From NCBI RefSeq assembly GCF_020180945.1, contig NZ_JAIPUL010000001.1, positions 124,001 to 188,000 on the forward strand: a DNA stretch of 64,000 nt, given 5' to 3'. The DNA comes from Lacticaseibacillus kribbianus (GTDB lineage Bacteria; Bacillota; Bacilli; Lactobacillales; Lactobacillaceae). A model generated the notes under the pieces. It did not search any database. It was not told the origin of the DNA and was given only the letters and a program-made list of their open reading frames with translations. This document shows positions 8,974 through 17,271 of the stretch, piece after piece. The translations under genes and the position numbers were made by a program. Every line of letters begins with the position of its first letter. Position 1 is the stretch's first letter.

Positions 8974-9000
8974 AAAACCCTGCGCACGCGCGCAGGGTTT
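8974..9000 (-). terminator. Rho-independent terminator of the alpha-xylosidase gene
   Basis: Read leftward: AAACCCTGCGCGCGTGCGCAGGGTTTTTG, long stem plus T-run. Confidence 0.88.
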
Positions 9001-9013
9001 GGTCAGTCTAATC

Positions 9014-11008
9014 TTACAGGCGCTTGAACACCGGGATCCGCTCGAGCGGGGCGGCCGCGGTGACGGTCTGGCCGCCTTCGTAGGTCTGACCGTCGTCGAC
9101 GTTTTGCCACTGGCCGGCCGGCAGGTAGACGTCGCGGCTGCGCTCACCGGCGTGCAGGATCGGGGCGACCAGGTAGCGGTCACCGAACATGTACTGGTCC
9201 TGCAGCTCCCAGGCCTTGGCGTCGTCCGGGAACTCGTAGAACATGGTGCGCAGAAGCGGCGCGCCGGTGGCACTGGCCTGCTTGAACAGGTCGGCGACGT
9301 AAGGCTTGAGGCCGTCGCGAATCTTGAGCTGGTCCTTCATGATCGCAAAGGCGTCCTCGCCGTAGCTCCACAGCTCGTTGGCGTGGCCCGTGTATAGGCT
9401 GCCGCCGCCGTGATCCGAGTCGGACAGGGCCGGGATGTCGTGCGGGCCGCGGTCGCCGTGCATCCGCACGAACGGGGTGTAGACGGCGAACTCGAACCAA
9501 CGCAGCAGCAGCTCCTTGAAGCCCGGGTCGTTGACGTCGTCGGTCATGAAGCCGCCGATGTCGGTGGTCCACCACGGAATGCCGGCCAGGCCCATGTTCA
9601 GGCCGGCCGCGACCTGGTCTTCAAGCGCGGCGAAGGTGCTCGGCACGTCGCCGGACCAGATCAACGTCGAGTACTTTTGGCTGCCGGCCCAGCCGGAGCG
9701 CACCAGGTGCAGGCGCGGCTCGCCCGGGTGCTCAGCCTCGATGCCGTCCTCGAAGGCCCGCACGTACAGCTGCGGGTAGATGTTGGTGACCTCAAGTGCC
9801 GGGCCGAGGTAGTAGCGGTAGTTGTCGTAGTCGTAGACCGCGTAATCCGGCTCGGCATTGTCCAGCCAGAAGCAGTCGATGCCAAAATCGTAGTAGTTTT
9901 GCTTGCACTTTTCCCAGATGAACTTGCGCGCCGCCGGGTTGGTGCAGTCGATCTCCAGGCAGTCGCCCTGGAAGTCGTAGGTCTGAATCGAGCCGCGCTC
10001 GGTGCGGATCAGGTAGCCCTTGTCGTACATCTCGCCGAAGTTCTCGGACTTGCGGTCAACGGATGGCCAGACGGAGACGACGACCTTGGTGCCCATCGCG
10101 TGCAGCTCGTCGCACATCGCCTTGGGATCCGGCCAGTAGTCGCGGTCGAAGTGCCAGTCGCCCTGGCGCGTCCAGTGGAAGAAGTCGATGACGATGATGT
10201 CCAGCGGAATGCCCAGCTTCTTGTACTTGCGGGCAACTTCCAGCACCTCGTCTTGGGTGCGGTAGCGCAGCTTGGACTGCCACAGCCCGAGCAGTTTGTC
10301 CGGCACGGCCGGCGCGCGGCCGGTCACGGCGGTGTAGTTTTCCACGATGTGGGCCGGGTCGTCGGCGACGGTCAGCCAGTAGTCCAGCTGCTTGGTCGCC
10401 GCTGCGTGCCACTCGGTCATGTTTTTGCCGAAGGTGACGGCGCCGACGCCCGGGTGGTTCCACAGGAAGCCGTAGCCGAGGCTCGACACGGCGAAGGGCA
10501 CGGTGACCTGGGAGTTGCGCTGGGCGAGCTCAAGCGTGCAGCCCTTGAGGTCGAGGTACTTCTGCTGGTACTGGCCCATGCCGAAGATCTTCTCGCCGTC
10601 GTTGGCGTCAAAGCGCAGGGTCAACCCGTAGTCGCCGCCGACGATCGGCTTCCAGTCGCGGGCGATGATCTTCAGGCAGCGCGACTCGTCGCTTTCGGTG
10701 CCGAAGTACGAGCGGTAGTACTCGCGCAGGATCAGCTTGCCGTCCCTGAAAAAGCTCAGGACGCCGGCCGCGTTGACCGTGGCGCGCAGGCGACCGTTTT
10801 CGATCGCGGCGGTGCCGTCGTCGTTGACGGTGATGTCCGCCTGGCGGTCGGCGTTAGCCACCGGCTCGCTCAGCGCCCAGTCGTTGGCGGTGAAGTCCGG
10901 GTACTCGGTGACGCGGATGCGCAGGGAATCCTGACCCCAGGCCTCCAGGCGCAGGGTTTCGTTCTGGTGCCCGATGACCAAGGCGCCGTTATCGTTACGA
11001 TATTCCAT
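9014..11008 (-). CDS. xylQ: GH31 alpha-xylosidase (YicI/XylQ-type)
   Basis: 664 residues, cytoplasmic (no signal peptide). GH31 retaining enzyme releasing alpha-linked xylose from isoprimeverose or xyloglucan oligosaccharides. Seen: EKIFGMGQYQ near 140, VIDFFHWTRQGDW (273-284), catalytic nucleophile D382 in FWLDNAEPDY and candidate acid/base D453 in IWSGD. The FWLDNAEPD form is that of alpha-xylosidases rather than alpha-glucosidases. Start at 11008 is fixed by ACGGAGG nine nt upstream; an upstream in-frame ATG has none. It is divergent from an AraC regulator, which is its probable activator. Confidence 0.9.
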   Translation of the reverse strand: MEYRNDNGALVIGHQNETLRLEAWGQDSLRIRVTEYPDFTANDWALSEPVANADRQADITVNDDGTAAIENGRLRATVNAAGVLSFFRDGKLILREYYRSYFGTESDESRCLKIIARDWKPIVGGDYGLTLRFDANDGEKIFGMGQYQQKYLDLKGCTLELAQRNSQVTVPFAVSSLGYGFLWNHPGVGAVTFGKNMTEWHAAATKQLDYWLTVADDPAHIVENYTAVTGRAPAVPDKLLGLWQSKLRYRTQDEVLEVARKYKKLGIPLDIIVIDFFHWTRQGDWHFDRDYWPDPKAMCDELHAMGTKVVVSVWPSVDRKSENFGEMYDKGYLIRTERGSIQTYDFQGDCLEIDCTNPAARKFIWEKCKQNYYDFGIDCFWLDNAEPDYAVYDYDNYRYYLGPALEVTNIYPQLYVRAFEDGIEAEHPGEPRLHLVRSGWAGSQKYSTLIWSGDVPSTFAALEDQVAAGLNMGLAGIPWWTTDIGGFMTDDVNDPGFKELLLRWFEFAVYTPFVRMHGDRGPHDIPALSDSDHGGGSLYTGHANELWSYGEDAFAIMKDQLKIRDGLKPYVADLFKQASATGAPLLRTMFYEFPDDAKAWELQDQYMFGDRYLVAPILHAGERSRDVYLPAGQWQNVDDGQTYEGGQTVTAAAPLERIPVFKRL

Positions 11009-11030
11009 AGTAAGCCTCCGTATTAACACG

Positions 11031-11058
11031 TTGATGATTCGGTGCAATCGCTTATAAT
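11031..11058 (+). promoter_or_regulatory. Promoter of the AraC-type regulator
   Basis: TTGATG (11031-11036), 16-bp spacer, TATAAT (11053-11058). It lies in the 128-bp divergent intergenic region shared with the alpha-xylosidase gene, whose own leftward promoter I could not place with confidence. Confidence 0.55.
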
Positions 11059-11088
11059 GCTAATATACGGTGAATTAGGCGCCATGAC

Positions 11089-11125
11089 TTGACCTAAATT
11101 GACCGATTCTAACACGATATTGACA
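11089..11125. promoter_or_regulatory. Phased TTGAC direct repeats, possible AraC operator
   Basis: TTGACC at 11089, TTGACC at 11099 and TTGACA at 11120. The intervals of 10 and 21 bp put all three on the same face of the helix. AraC-family proteins typically bind such direct half-sites. No experimental support. Confidence 0.4.
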
Positions 11126-11136
11126 AGGAGGCCGCC

Positions 11137-12015
11137 ATGCCAAAGAAGACGCTGCGCGAGCTGGAACCCCACGGGACGACGCTGTTCCCGCTGCGGGTAC
11201 ACGAATTTGAAAGCGATGCCCTCAGGACCGAGCGCGTGCCGGCCCACTGGCACCCGGAGTGTGAGCTGCTGGTGGTGACGCAGGGTCAAGCCGCGCTGCA
11301 CGTCGACGGGACGACGGTGACGCTTGGGTTGGGCGACATCGCCCTGCTTTTGCCCGATCAGCTGCACGCGATCACGGCGCCGGTCGGCCCACCGTTCGCC
11401 TTTTACGCCGTCGTGTTCGACCCGGTGTTCGTCCGCTCCGCGTCGCCGGACACCCTGCAGCAGCGCTACCTGGACCCGGTGTTCGAGCGCGCGGTGGCGC
11501 TGCCGGTGCGCTTCACCGCGGCGGACGCCCAGTACCGCGCACTGCGGCGGGGACTGGACGCGATTCGCGCGGCCGGCACCGCGGCGCGGCCGGGCTACGA
11601 GCTGCAGGTCAAGGCCCAGCTGTACCTAGTGTGGGCGGCGCTGTGGGACGCGCGGCAAGGCCCGGTGCCGGCCGCGGCGGAGGGGTCGGCGCACGTCGAC
11701 CTGGCCAAGGCGGTGATGGCGACCATCCGCACGCACTACGCCGAGCCGCTGACGTTGACCGGGCTGGCGGATAGCTTCAACCTGAGCAAGAGCCACCTGT
11801 GCCGGATTTTCAAGGCCGCGACCAAGGCGACGGTCACCGACTACCTCAACGACCAGCGCATCGACCAGGCCCAGCGGCTTTTGGCGACCACCGCGACGCC
11901 GATCGGCGAGATCGCGGGGCAGGTCGGCTTCAACAACATCTCGTACTTCAACAAGCTCTTCTTGAGGCGCTGCCACCAGACCCCGCGCGCGTACCGCGCG
12001 GCGCAGCAAGGGTAG
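11137..12015 (+). CDS. AraC-family transcriptional regulator (cupin sensor)
   Basis: 292 residues. N-terminal cupin-like sugar-binding domain (about 1-170, with HWHPECELLVVTQG and GDIALLLPDQLHAI), then two helix-turn-helix motifs (about 195-290: LTGLADSFNLSKSHLCRIFK and IGEIAGQVGFNNISYFNKLF). A strong AAGGAGG site precedes the ATG. Being divergent from the GH31 alpha-xylosidase and next to GH43/GH3 genes, it probably activates one or both in response to a xyloside. The effector is inferred from context only. Confidence 0.88.
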   Translation: MPKKTLRELEPHGTTLFPLRVHEFESDALRTERVPAHWHPECELLVVTQGQAALHVDGTTVTLGLGDIALLLPDQLHAITAPVGPPFAFYAVVFDPVFVRSASPDTLQQRYLDPVFERAVALPVRFTAADAQYRALRRGLDAIRAAGTAARPGYELQVKAQLYLVWAALWDARQGPVPAAAEGSAHVDLAKAVMATIRTHYAEPLTLTGLADSFNLSKSHLCRIFKAATKATVTDYLNDQRIDQAQRLLATTATPIGEIAGQVGFNNISYFNKLFLRRCHQTPRAYRAAQQG

Positions 12016-12166
12016 GCACCGGGCTGAGGTGCGGGGCCGTCGCCGCGGTGTAACGCTTGGCTGGCACGGCCACCGGCGCTGCCGCCGCTCGTGTCGGGTT
12101 GGCGCATCGGGGGCCCGCTTTTTCCAGACCGGGAGCTGCCGTGGCCTTCACAGACTTTTTTGGGCG

Positions 12167-12196
12167 CCGCGCTTCTTTATCAGAAGCGCGGTTTTT
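12167..12196 (+). terminator. Rho-independent terminator after the AraC gene
   Basis: CCGCGCTTCT / AGAAGCGCGG perfect 10-bp stem, 5-nt loop, then TTTTT. The ~150 bp between the AraC stop and this hairpin hold no gene. Confidence 0.9.
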
Positions 12197-12223
12197 CGTG
12201 CGCAGGCGGCGCCATGAATCCGC

Positions 12224-12251
12224 TTGCTTTTGCGCAAAAATACGCTATGAT
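12224..12251 (+). promoter_or_regulatory. Promoter of the xynB-GH3 operon
   Basis: TTGCTT (12224-12229), 16-bp spacer, TATGAT (12246-12251). An inverted repeat GTTNGTA-N5-TACNAAC lies at 12264-12282 between promoter and ribosome binding site and could be an operator. It does not match the proposed XylR site well. Confidence 0.5.
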
Positions 12252-12302
12252 GAATCTGAATCTTGTTTGTAAGCTATACGAACGAACCCCTAGGAGGCCA
12301 TG

Positions 12303-13823
12303 ATGACATACCGTAATCCTGTTGTGCCGGGCTTTTACCCGGACCCCAGCGCCATTCGCGTCGGGGACACCTACTACCTGGTGAACAGCTCCTTCAACTA
12401 TTTCCCGGGCGTGCCGCTGTTTGAAAGCCACGACCTGGTGAACTGGACCCAGATCGGCCACGTGCTGACGCGGCCGAGCCAGCTGCCGCTCAAGGGTGCC
12501 GGCACCGGCGGCGGCATCTACGCGCCGACGCTGCGCTACAACGACGGGCGCTTCTACATGGTCACCACCAACGTCAGCTTCGGCGGCAACTTCTACGTCT
12601 ACACCGACGACATTCACGGCGAGTGGTCCGACCCGATCGCCGTGGAGCAGGGCGGCATCGACCCGTCGCTTTACTTCGAGGACGGGCACGCCTACTTCAT
12701 GAGCAACGGCGACGACGATGAAGGCAACCACGGCATCACGCAGTGCGAGATCGACATCGCAACCGGCAAGAAGCTCACGCCGTCCAAGGTGATCTGGACC
12801 GGCGCCGGCGGCCGCTACCTAGAAGGCCCGCACCTGTACAAGGTCGACGGGTCCTACTACCTGCTTGCCAGCGAAGGCGGCACCGAGTACGGCCACATGA
12901 TGGTGTACGCGCGCGGGGACAACCCGTTCGGGCCGTTCACAAACTACGCGGGCAACCCCGTTTTGACCAACCGCAACCTCGGCGGCTACCAGATTCAGGG
13001 CACCGGCCACGCCGACCTGGTCGACGACGGCCACGGCCACTGGTTCCTGATCCACCTAGCGTTCCGTCAGCTGGACCGCTGGATCCAGCACCACACCCTG
13101 GGCCGCGAGACCTACCTGACGCCGGTGCAGTTCGGGGCGGACGGCTGGTTCACCGCCGGCGACCACGGCACCACCCGCGCGGTGATGTCGGCACCGGGCC
13201 TGGAAAACGTGGTGCAAAAGCCGCGCCTGCTGCCGCTGTCCTTCCACAACACGGCGATCGGCCGCGAGTGGGTGACGCTGCGCGAGCCGGACTCGGCGCG
13301 CTACTGCTTCGACCAGGACGTCTTGGCCCTGCGTCCCAACCAGTACGGCCTCGAGGAGCGTGAGGTCAGCCCGACCGCGCTGTTCATGCGCCAGCGGGCA
13401 TTCTTCTCGACCGTCCGCGTGACCGTCGACGTCACCGCCAACGCGGCGGGGCTTGCCGCCTACATGACAGAGGACCTGCACTACGACGCGATCGTGGAGC
13501 GGGTCGAAGACCAGGTCAAGGTCGCCCGGCGCCTGCGCGTCGGCCCCGCGACGACGACCGACCACGTGCACGTGCTGCCGGCCGGGCCGGTCACGTTGAT
13601 CCTTGAGACCACGAACTACCAGTACCATTTTTACGCGGAGGCTGACGGCGAGCGCTTTGACCTCGGTGAGGCGGACGCGCACTACCTGTCCAGCGAAAAC
13701 GCCGGCAACTTCACCGGCGTGATGCTCGGCCTGTTCACGGAGCAGACCGATGAACCGGACGCCGACTGGATCAAGTTCTCGGACTTTGCGATTGAGTACC
13801 CGAAGGAGGAAGACGTCGAATGA
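12303..13823 (+). CDS. xynB: GH43 beta-xylosidase
   Basis: 506 residues, no signal peptide, so it works on imported xylo-oligosaccharides. Five-bladed propeller GH43 domain: general base D14 in NPVVPGFYPDPS, the D of GGIDPSLYF as pKa modulator, and the acid E in YLEGPHLYK. A C-terminal beta-sandwich (from about 320) is usual for the XynB subgroup. ATG 12303 is chosen over ATG 12300 because AGGAGG ends only 2 nt before the latter. The stop overlaps the start of the GH3 gene by 4 nt (ATGA), so the two are translationally coupled. Alpha-arabinofuranosidase side activity is common in this family. Confidence 0.93.
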   Translation: MTYRNPVVPGFYPDPSAIRVGDTYYLVNSSFNYFPGVPLFESHDLVNWTQIGHVLTRPSQLPLKGAGTGGGIYAPTLRYNDGRFYMVTTNVSFGGNFYVYTDDIHGEWSDPIAVEQGGIDPSLYFEDGHAYFMSNGDDDEGNHGITQCEIDIATGKKLTPSKVIWTGAGGRYLEGPHLYKVDGSYYLLASEGGTEYGHMMVYARGDNPFGPFTNYAGNPVLTNRNLGGYQIQGTGHADLVDDGHGHWFLIHLAFRQLDRWIQHHTLGRETYLTPVQFGADGWFTAGDHGTTRAVMSAPGLENVVQKPRLLPLSFHNTAIGREWVTLREPDSARYCFDQDVLALRPNQYGLEEREVSPTALFMRQRAFFSTVRVTVDVTANAAGLAAYMTEDLHYDAIVERVEDQVKVARRLRVGPATTTDHVHVLPAGPVTLILETTNYQYHFYAEADGERFDLGEADAHYLSSENAGNFTGVMLGLFTEQTDEPDADWIKFSDFAIEYPKEEDVE

Positions 13824-16480
13824 ACGCACGGGACAAGGCCACCGAGCTGGTTGCACAACTGACACTGGATGAGAAAATCGGCCTGTTGTCGACGCACCAA
13901 AAGCCGGTGGCGCGGCTGCACCTCGCCGCCTTCAACATCGGCGGCGAGGCGGCCCACGGCATCGTGGACCGCGAGCGCTACCACCTGACCAGCTTTCCGA
14001 TTCCGCTGACGCTGGCGCAGACCTGGGACCCCGAGCTCGCCAAGCGCGCCGGCCATGTGGTCGGCACCGAGGCGCGCGCCTTGTACAACACCACCGGCCG
14101 TTCCGGGCGCCTGATGCCTTGGGCGCCGACAATCGATATGGAGCGCGACCCGCGGTGGGGCCGCAACGAGGAGGCGTACGGTGAGGATCCGCGCCTGGCC
14201 GGCAGTGTGGCCGGGGGTTACATCGACGGCATGCAGGGCGACGGCGACTTTCTGCTGGTCGCCGCGGCGCCGAAGCACTTCATGGCCAACAACACCGAGG
14301 CCAAGCGCGGCAGCGAGTCCAACTCGCTGACCCCGCACATGAAGCACGAGTACTACCTGCGCCCGTTCAAGTTCGCCTTCAAGGAGCACCACGCCCAGTC
14401 GATGATGACCGGCTACAACGGCGTCAACGGCGTGCCGATGATGCAGTCGCCGGAACTCAAGGCGACGGTCAAGGGCGCCTGGGGGATGGACGGCTGCATC
14501 GTGACCGACGGCGGCGCGCTGACGCTGAACGTCGAGGACTACCACTACTACGACCACTTCTCCGACGCCGTGGCCGACGCGCTGAAAAAGGGCATCGACT
14601 GCTTCGTCGACGACGCGGACAAGGTGGAGGCGGCCGCGCGGGCGGCGCTTGCCGCCGGCCAGATCAGCGTGCAGGACATCACGACGGCCGTGACCAACAC
14701 CCTGACCGTGCGCGCGCGGCTGGGGCAGCTGGAGGACGTCGAGCCCTTCGCCGAGTACCAGGCGGCCACCATCGGCACCGCGGCCAGCGACGCCGTGGCC
14801 CAGGCGGTCACGACCGGCGGGACGGTGCTTTTGGCAAACCGCGACCGCACGCTGCCGCTGACGGCGGAGGACCGCGTGCTTTTGACCGGGCCGGCCGCCG
14901 ACCGCTTCGTGCGCGACTGGTACGCGACGCTGCCGCAAAACACCCAGACGCTGGCCGCGGGGCTGCAAGACGCCCTGGGTGAGCGGGTGGACGTGGTCAA
15001 CAGCAACGACTACGCGACGCTGACGCTGGATGCCGACGTCGCCGCCGACGCCGGACTGGCCGGGCTGACCTACGAGATCGAGCGCCTGCAGGAGGGCCAG
15101 GTCTTCCTGCGCGACCGCGCAAGCCACCGCTACCTGCGCCTGACCGAGGACGGCCAGCTGATCCTCAACCAGACCGAGGTCTACGACTGGGTGATCCGCG
15201 AGGCCTTCGTGCTGCGGCCGGACGGCGAGCTGTTCGCCGTCGCCCACGACTTCGCCGCCAGCGACCGCAACTCGCTGCACGCCGGCGGCCTCGGCCAGCG
15301 CATCGGCCGCGTCACCGTGGTGGACGCCGGGGAGGCCCGCGTGCTCGCGGCGCTGCCGGGGCACACCAAGGCCATCGTGGCCGGCGGCAACCACCCGCTT
15401 TTGATCGCGCGGGAAACCGAGGACCGGCCGGACATCGCGCTGCCGCAAGCGCTTGAGGCGCTGATCGACGCGGTGCACGACACTGGCACCAAGACCGTCG
15501 CCGTTTTGATCGCCGGATACCCGTTCGACGTCTCCAAGCTGCGAACCGACGCGCTCTTGACCGTCGGGTACGCCGGGCAGTCGCTCGGCGCAGCCCTTGC
15601 GGACGTGTTGACCGGTGCCGTGGCACCGACCGGCAAGCTTGCGCAGACGTGGTACAACGCCGACTGGCCCGCCGGCAGCATGCGCGAGTACGACATCGAA
15701 AAGCGCCGGCTGACCTACCAGTACGCCGACCCGAAGACGGTCAGCTACCCGTTCGGCTACGGCCTGACGTACGGCAAGCTGCGGCTGCTGTCGGCCGCCG
15801 TTCACCGGGCGGGAACCGCGGTGACCATCAGCGTCGACGTCTGCAACCATGAGGACCACGCCGTCACCGACACCGTCCAGGCCTACCTGAACGGGGAGCA
15901 CCTGGAAGGCCGCCTGGATCGCCACCAGCTGGTCGCGTTCCAGAAGCTGACCGTTGAGGCCGGCGCGACCGCCCAGCTGACGCTGTCCGCCGACCTCGCC
16001 GACTTCGCCTGGTACGACGCCAAGCGCCGCCGGCCGATTTTCCCGGTCGGTGACTACACACTGAGCGTCGGCTTCAACGCCCAGGACCGCGCCGCAGTGC
16101 TGGCGCTGCCGAGCCTCGGTCAGGCGATTGACCCGTACGACCTGGCGCAGCCGCTTGCGGCCAAGGCCTTCGACCAAAGCGCGTCGGCGACGTTGACCAC
16201 CGTGGCTGATCACTACGAGGTCGTGGCGCTGGCGGCGGGTGGCAGCGTGACCTACGACCACGTCGCGGTGTCCGGCACGCTTCAGGTCTGGCTGTACGCC
16301 GAGACCGCGGGCAAACTAAAAGCCGCCTCGCAGGGCGAGACGGCAGAGGTGGCGCTGAACGGTGAAGCGGGGCTGCAGGCCGTTGACCTGCGGCTGGCCG
16401 GGGGGTTAGACCAGTCGCTGACGCTGACAACCGATGTCCCGGTAACGCTGGTGCGCCTGAACACGACACCGGACAAATAA
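13820..16480 (+). CDS. GH3 beta-glucosidase/beta-xylosidase
   Basis: 886 residues, cytoplasmic. GH3 N-terminal barrel with DPRWGRNEEAYGEDPRL (110-126), PKHFMANN (151-158) and nucleophile D230 in CIVTDGGA; the alpha/beta C-domain includes VAVLIAGYPF and GQSLGAALADVLTG; a fibronectin-III-like domain follows. An extra ~75-residue segment near 415-490 (YLRLTEDGQL...WVIREAFVL) interrupts the C-domain and looks like a small beta-rich insertion. The last ~70 residues form another beta module. Coupled to xynB by a 4-nt overlap. Substrate could be beta-glucosyl or beta-xylosyl ends; sequence alone does not decide. Confidence 0.88.
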   Translation: MNARDKATELVAQLTLDEKIGLLSTHQKPVARLHLAAFNIGGEAAHGIVDRERYHLTSFPIPLTLAQTWDPELAKRAGHVVGTEARALYNTTGRSGRLMPWAPTIDMERDPRWGRNEEAYGEDPRLAGSVAGGYIDGMQGDGDFLLVAAAPKHFMANNTEAKRGSESNSLTPHMKHEYYLRPFKFAFKEHHAQSMMTGYNGVNGVPMMQSPELKATVKGAWGMDGCIVTDGGALTLNVEDYHYYDHFSDAVADALKKGIDCFVDDADKVEAAARAALAAGQISVQDITTAVTNTLTVRARLGQLEDVEPFAEYQAATIGTAASDAVAQAVTTGGTVLLANRDRTLPLTAEDRVLLTGPAADRFVRDWYATLPQNTQTLAAGLQDALGERVDVVNSNDYATLTLDADVAADAGLAGLTYEIERLQEGQVFLRDRASHRYLRLTEDGQLILNQTEVYDWVIREAFVLRPDGELFAVAHDFAASDRNSLHAGGLGQRIGRVTVVDAGEARVLAALPGHTKAIVAGGNHPLLIARETEDRPDIALPQALEALIDAVHDTGTKTVAVLIAGYPFDVSKLRTDALLTVGYAGQSLGAALADVLTGAVAPTGKLAQTWYNADWPAGSMREYDIEKRRLTYQYADPKTVSYPFGYGLTYGKLRLLSAAVHRAGTAVTISVDVCNHEDHAVTDTVQAYLNGEHLEGRLDRHQLVAFQKLTVEAGATAQLTLSADLADFAWYDAKRRRPIFPVGDYTLSVGFNAQDRAAVLALPSLGQAIDPYDLAQPLAAKAFDQSASATLTTVADHYEVVALAAGGSVTYDHVAVSGTLQVWLYAETAGKLKAASQGETAEVALNGEAGLQAVDLRLAGGLDQSLTLTTDVPVTLVRLNTTPDK

Positions 16481-16490
16481 ATCCAAATTG

Positions 16491-16555
16491 GTTAGTAAAT
16501 TATATTTACAAATAAACGAAAGCGTTCTATAATACAGGATGTTGAAGCGCTTCCA
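16491..16555 (+). promoter_or_regulatory. Strong rightward promoter with proposed XylR operator and cre boxes
   Basis: TTTACA (16505-16510), 17 bp, perfect TATAAT (16528-16533). Over the -35 lies GTTAGTAAATTATATTTAC (16491-16509), a near-palindrome alignable with the xylA and xylB sites. TTGAAGCGCTTCCA (16542-16555) fits the CcpA consensus in 12 of 14 positions; a weaker cre (AAAGCGTT core) overlaps the -10. The promoter points into the antisense strand of yesL, and the first sense gene it meets is the ABC permease at 17272. Confidence 0.6.
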
Positions 16556-16563
16556 GCTTTTTT

Positions 16564-17220
16564 TCAGATTTCGTCGGTGTATTTGGCCAAGATCCGCCGG
16601 TACGCGAAGGCCTTGATGTACTGCCAGAAGGCGAAGCCGAAAATCAGAGACATGGCGCGACCAATATTAGTCAGGTAAAAAATGATGAATGCGGCGCCAT
16701 CAATGGCGACCAGCAGCAGCACCCGGAAGAAATTCGGGATGATCATCAAGGCGGCGTTCTTGAAGGTCTGGCGCACGGTGTTTTGGAACAGGCCGAGCAG
16801 TGGCAACACGAGCTCGGCAATCAGTCCCAAGACGACGGCGGCCACGATCATCACGACGAGCACCGGCGTGGCCCAGAAGTTGGGGTTGCCGCGCCAAAAG
16901 GCGATGTTGAACCCGAACACCGCGGCGAGCGCCAAGAGGATCAGCCACGTGCCGGTTGCCTGCTTGAAATTCTTCGTGAAGTGGTGCCAGTAAGTGCGGG
17001 TCAGCTTGGTGGACTCGATTCGCAGGTAACGCTGCTGCGTCGCTTGCATGGCAGTGAGGGCGGCTCCGATCGTGACGATCGGCAGGCACGTCAGCAGAAA
17101 CACCCAGTTGAGCACCGCGAAGCTGGCCAGCGTACCCATGAAGCGGAAGAACGAACTGTTCGGATTGAACTTCAACTCGATCACCTGGTTTCTCAAAATT
17201 GTGATAACGCTGTTCATCAT
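16564..17220 (-). CDS. yesL: YesL/DUF624 membrane protein
   Basis: 218 residues with four to five hydrophobic membrane segments and the DUF624 pattern (LFxxxCLPIVTIGAALTAM near residue 45-62). YesL proteins usually accompany, on the same strand, the LplB/LplC/LplA-type ABC importers for plant oligosaccharides; their function is unknown. Here the gene faces away from its importer, with only 51 bp between start codons. Its start has a weak AGTAGG site, and I see no good leftward promoter. This arrangement suggests an inversion. Confidence 0.88.
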   Translation of the reverse strand: MMNSVITILRNQVIELKFNPNSSFFRFMGTLASFAVLNWVFLLTCLPIVTIGAALTAMQATQQRYLRIESTKLTRTYWHHFTKNFKQATGTWLILLALAAVFGFNIAFWRGNPNFWATPVLVVMIVAAVVLGLIAELVLPLLGLFQNTVRQTFKNAALMIIPNFFRVLLLVAIDGAAFIIFYLTNIGRAMSLIFGFAFWQYIKAFAYRRILAKYTDEI

Positions 17221-17271
17221 AGCCTACTAATTTCGTACCTGGCAAGTCTATTTATTTCGAGGGGGATCATC

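Noticed and set aside
12264-12282. XylR operator upstream of xynB
   Set aside because: The inverted repeat GTTNGTA-N5-TACNAAC shares only the half-site flavour with the xylA/xylB elements; spacing and distance from the -10 differ, so I do not count it as the same site.
13682-16261. Very long open frame (859 codons) on the minus strand opposite the GH3 gene
   Set aside because: It is antisense to a gene with full GH3 motifs, rich in Arg/Gly/Val/His as expected for a shadow frame in GC-rich DNA, and has no ribosome binding site. The same holds for long antisense frames opposite glmU (4797-6395), GH1 (25346-26680), pyrG (45858-47342) and xylB (33480-34934).
16543-16563. Rho-independent terminator after the GH3 gene
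   Set aside because: GAAGCGCTTC followed by a T-run looks tempting, but the palindrome has no room for a loop. The position and the 12/14 fit favour a cre box next to the promoter.
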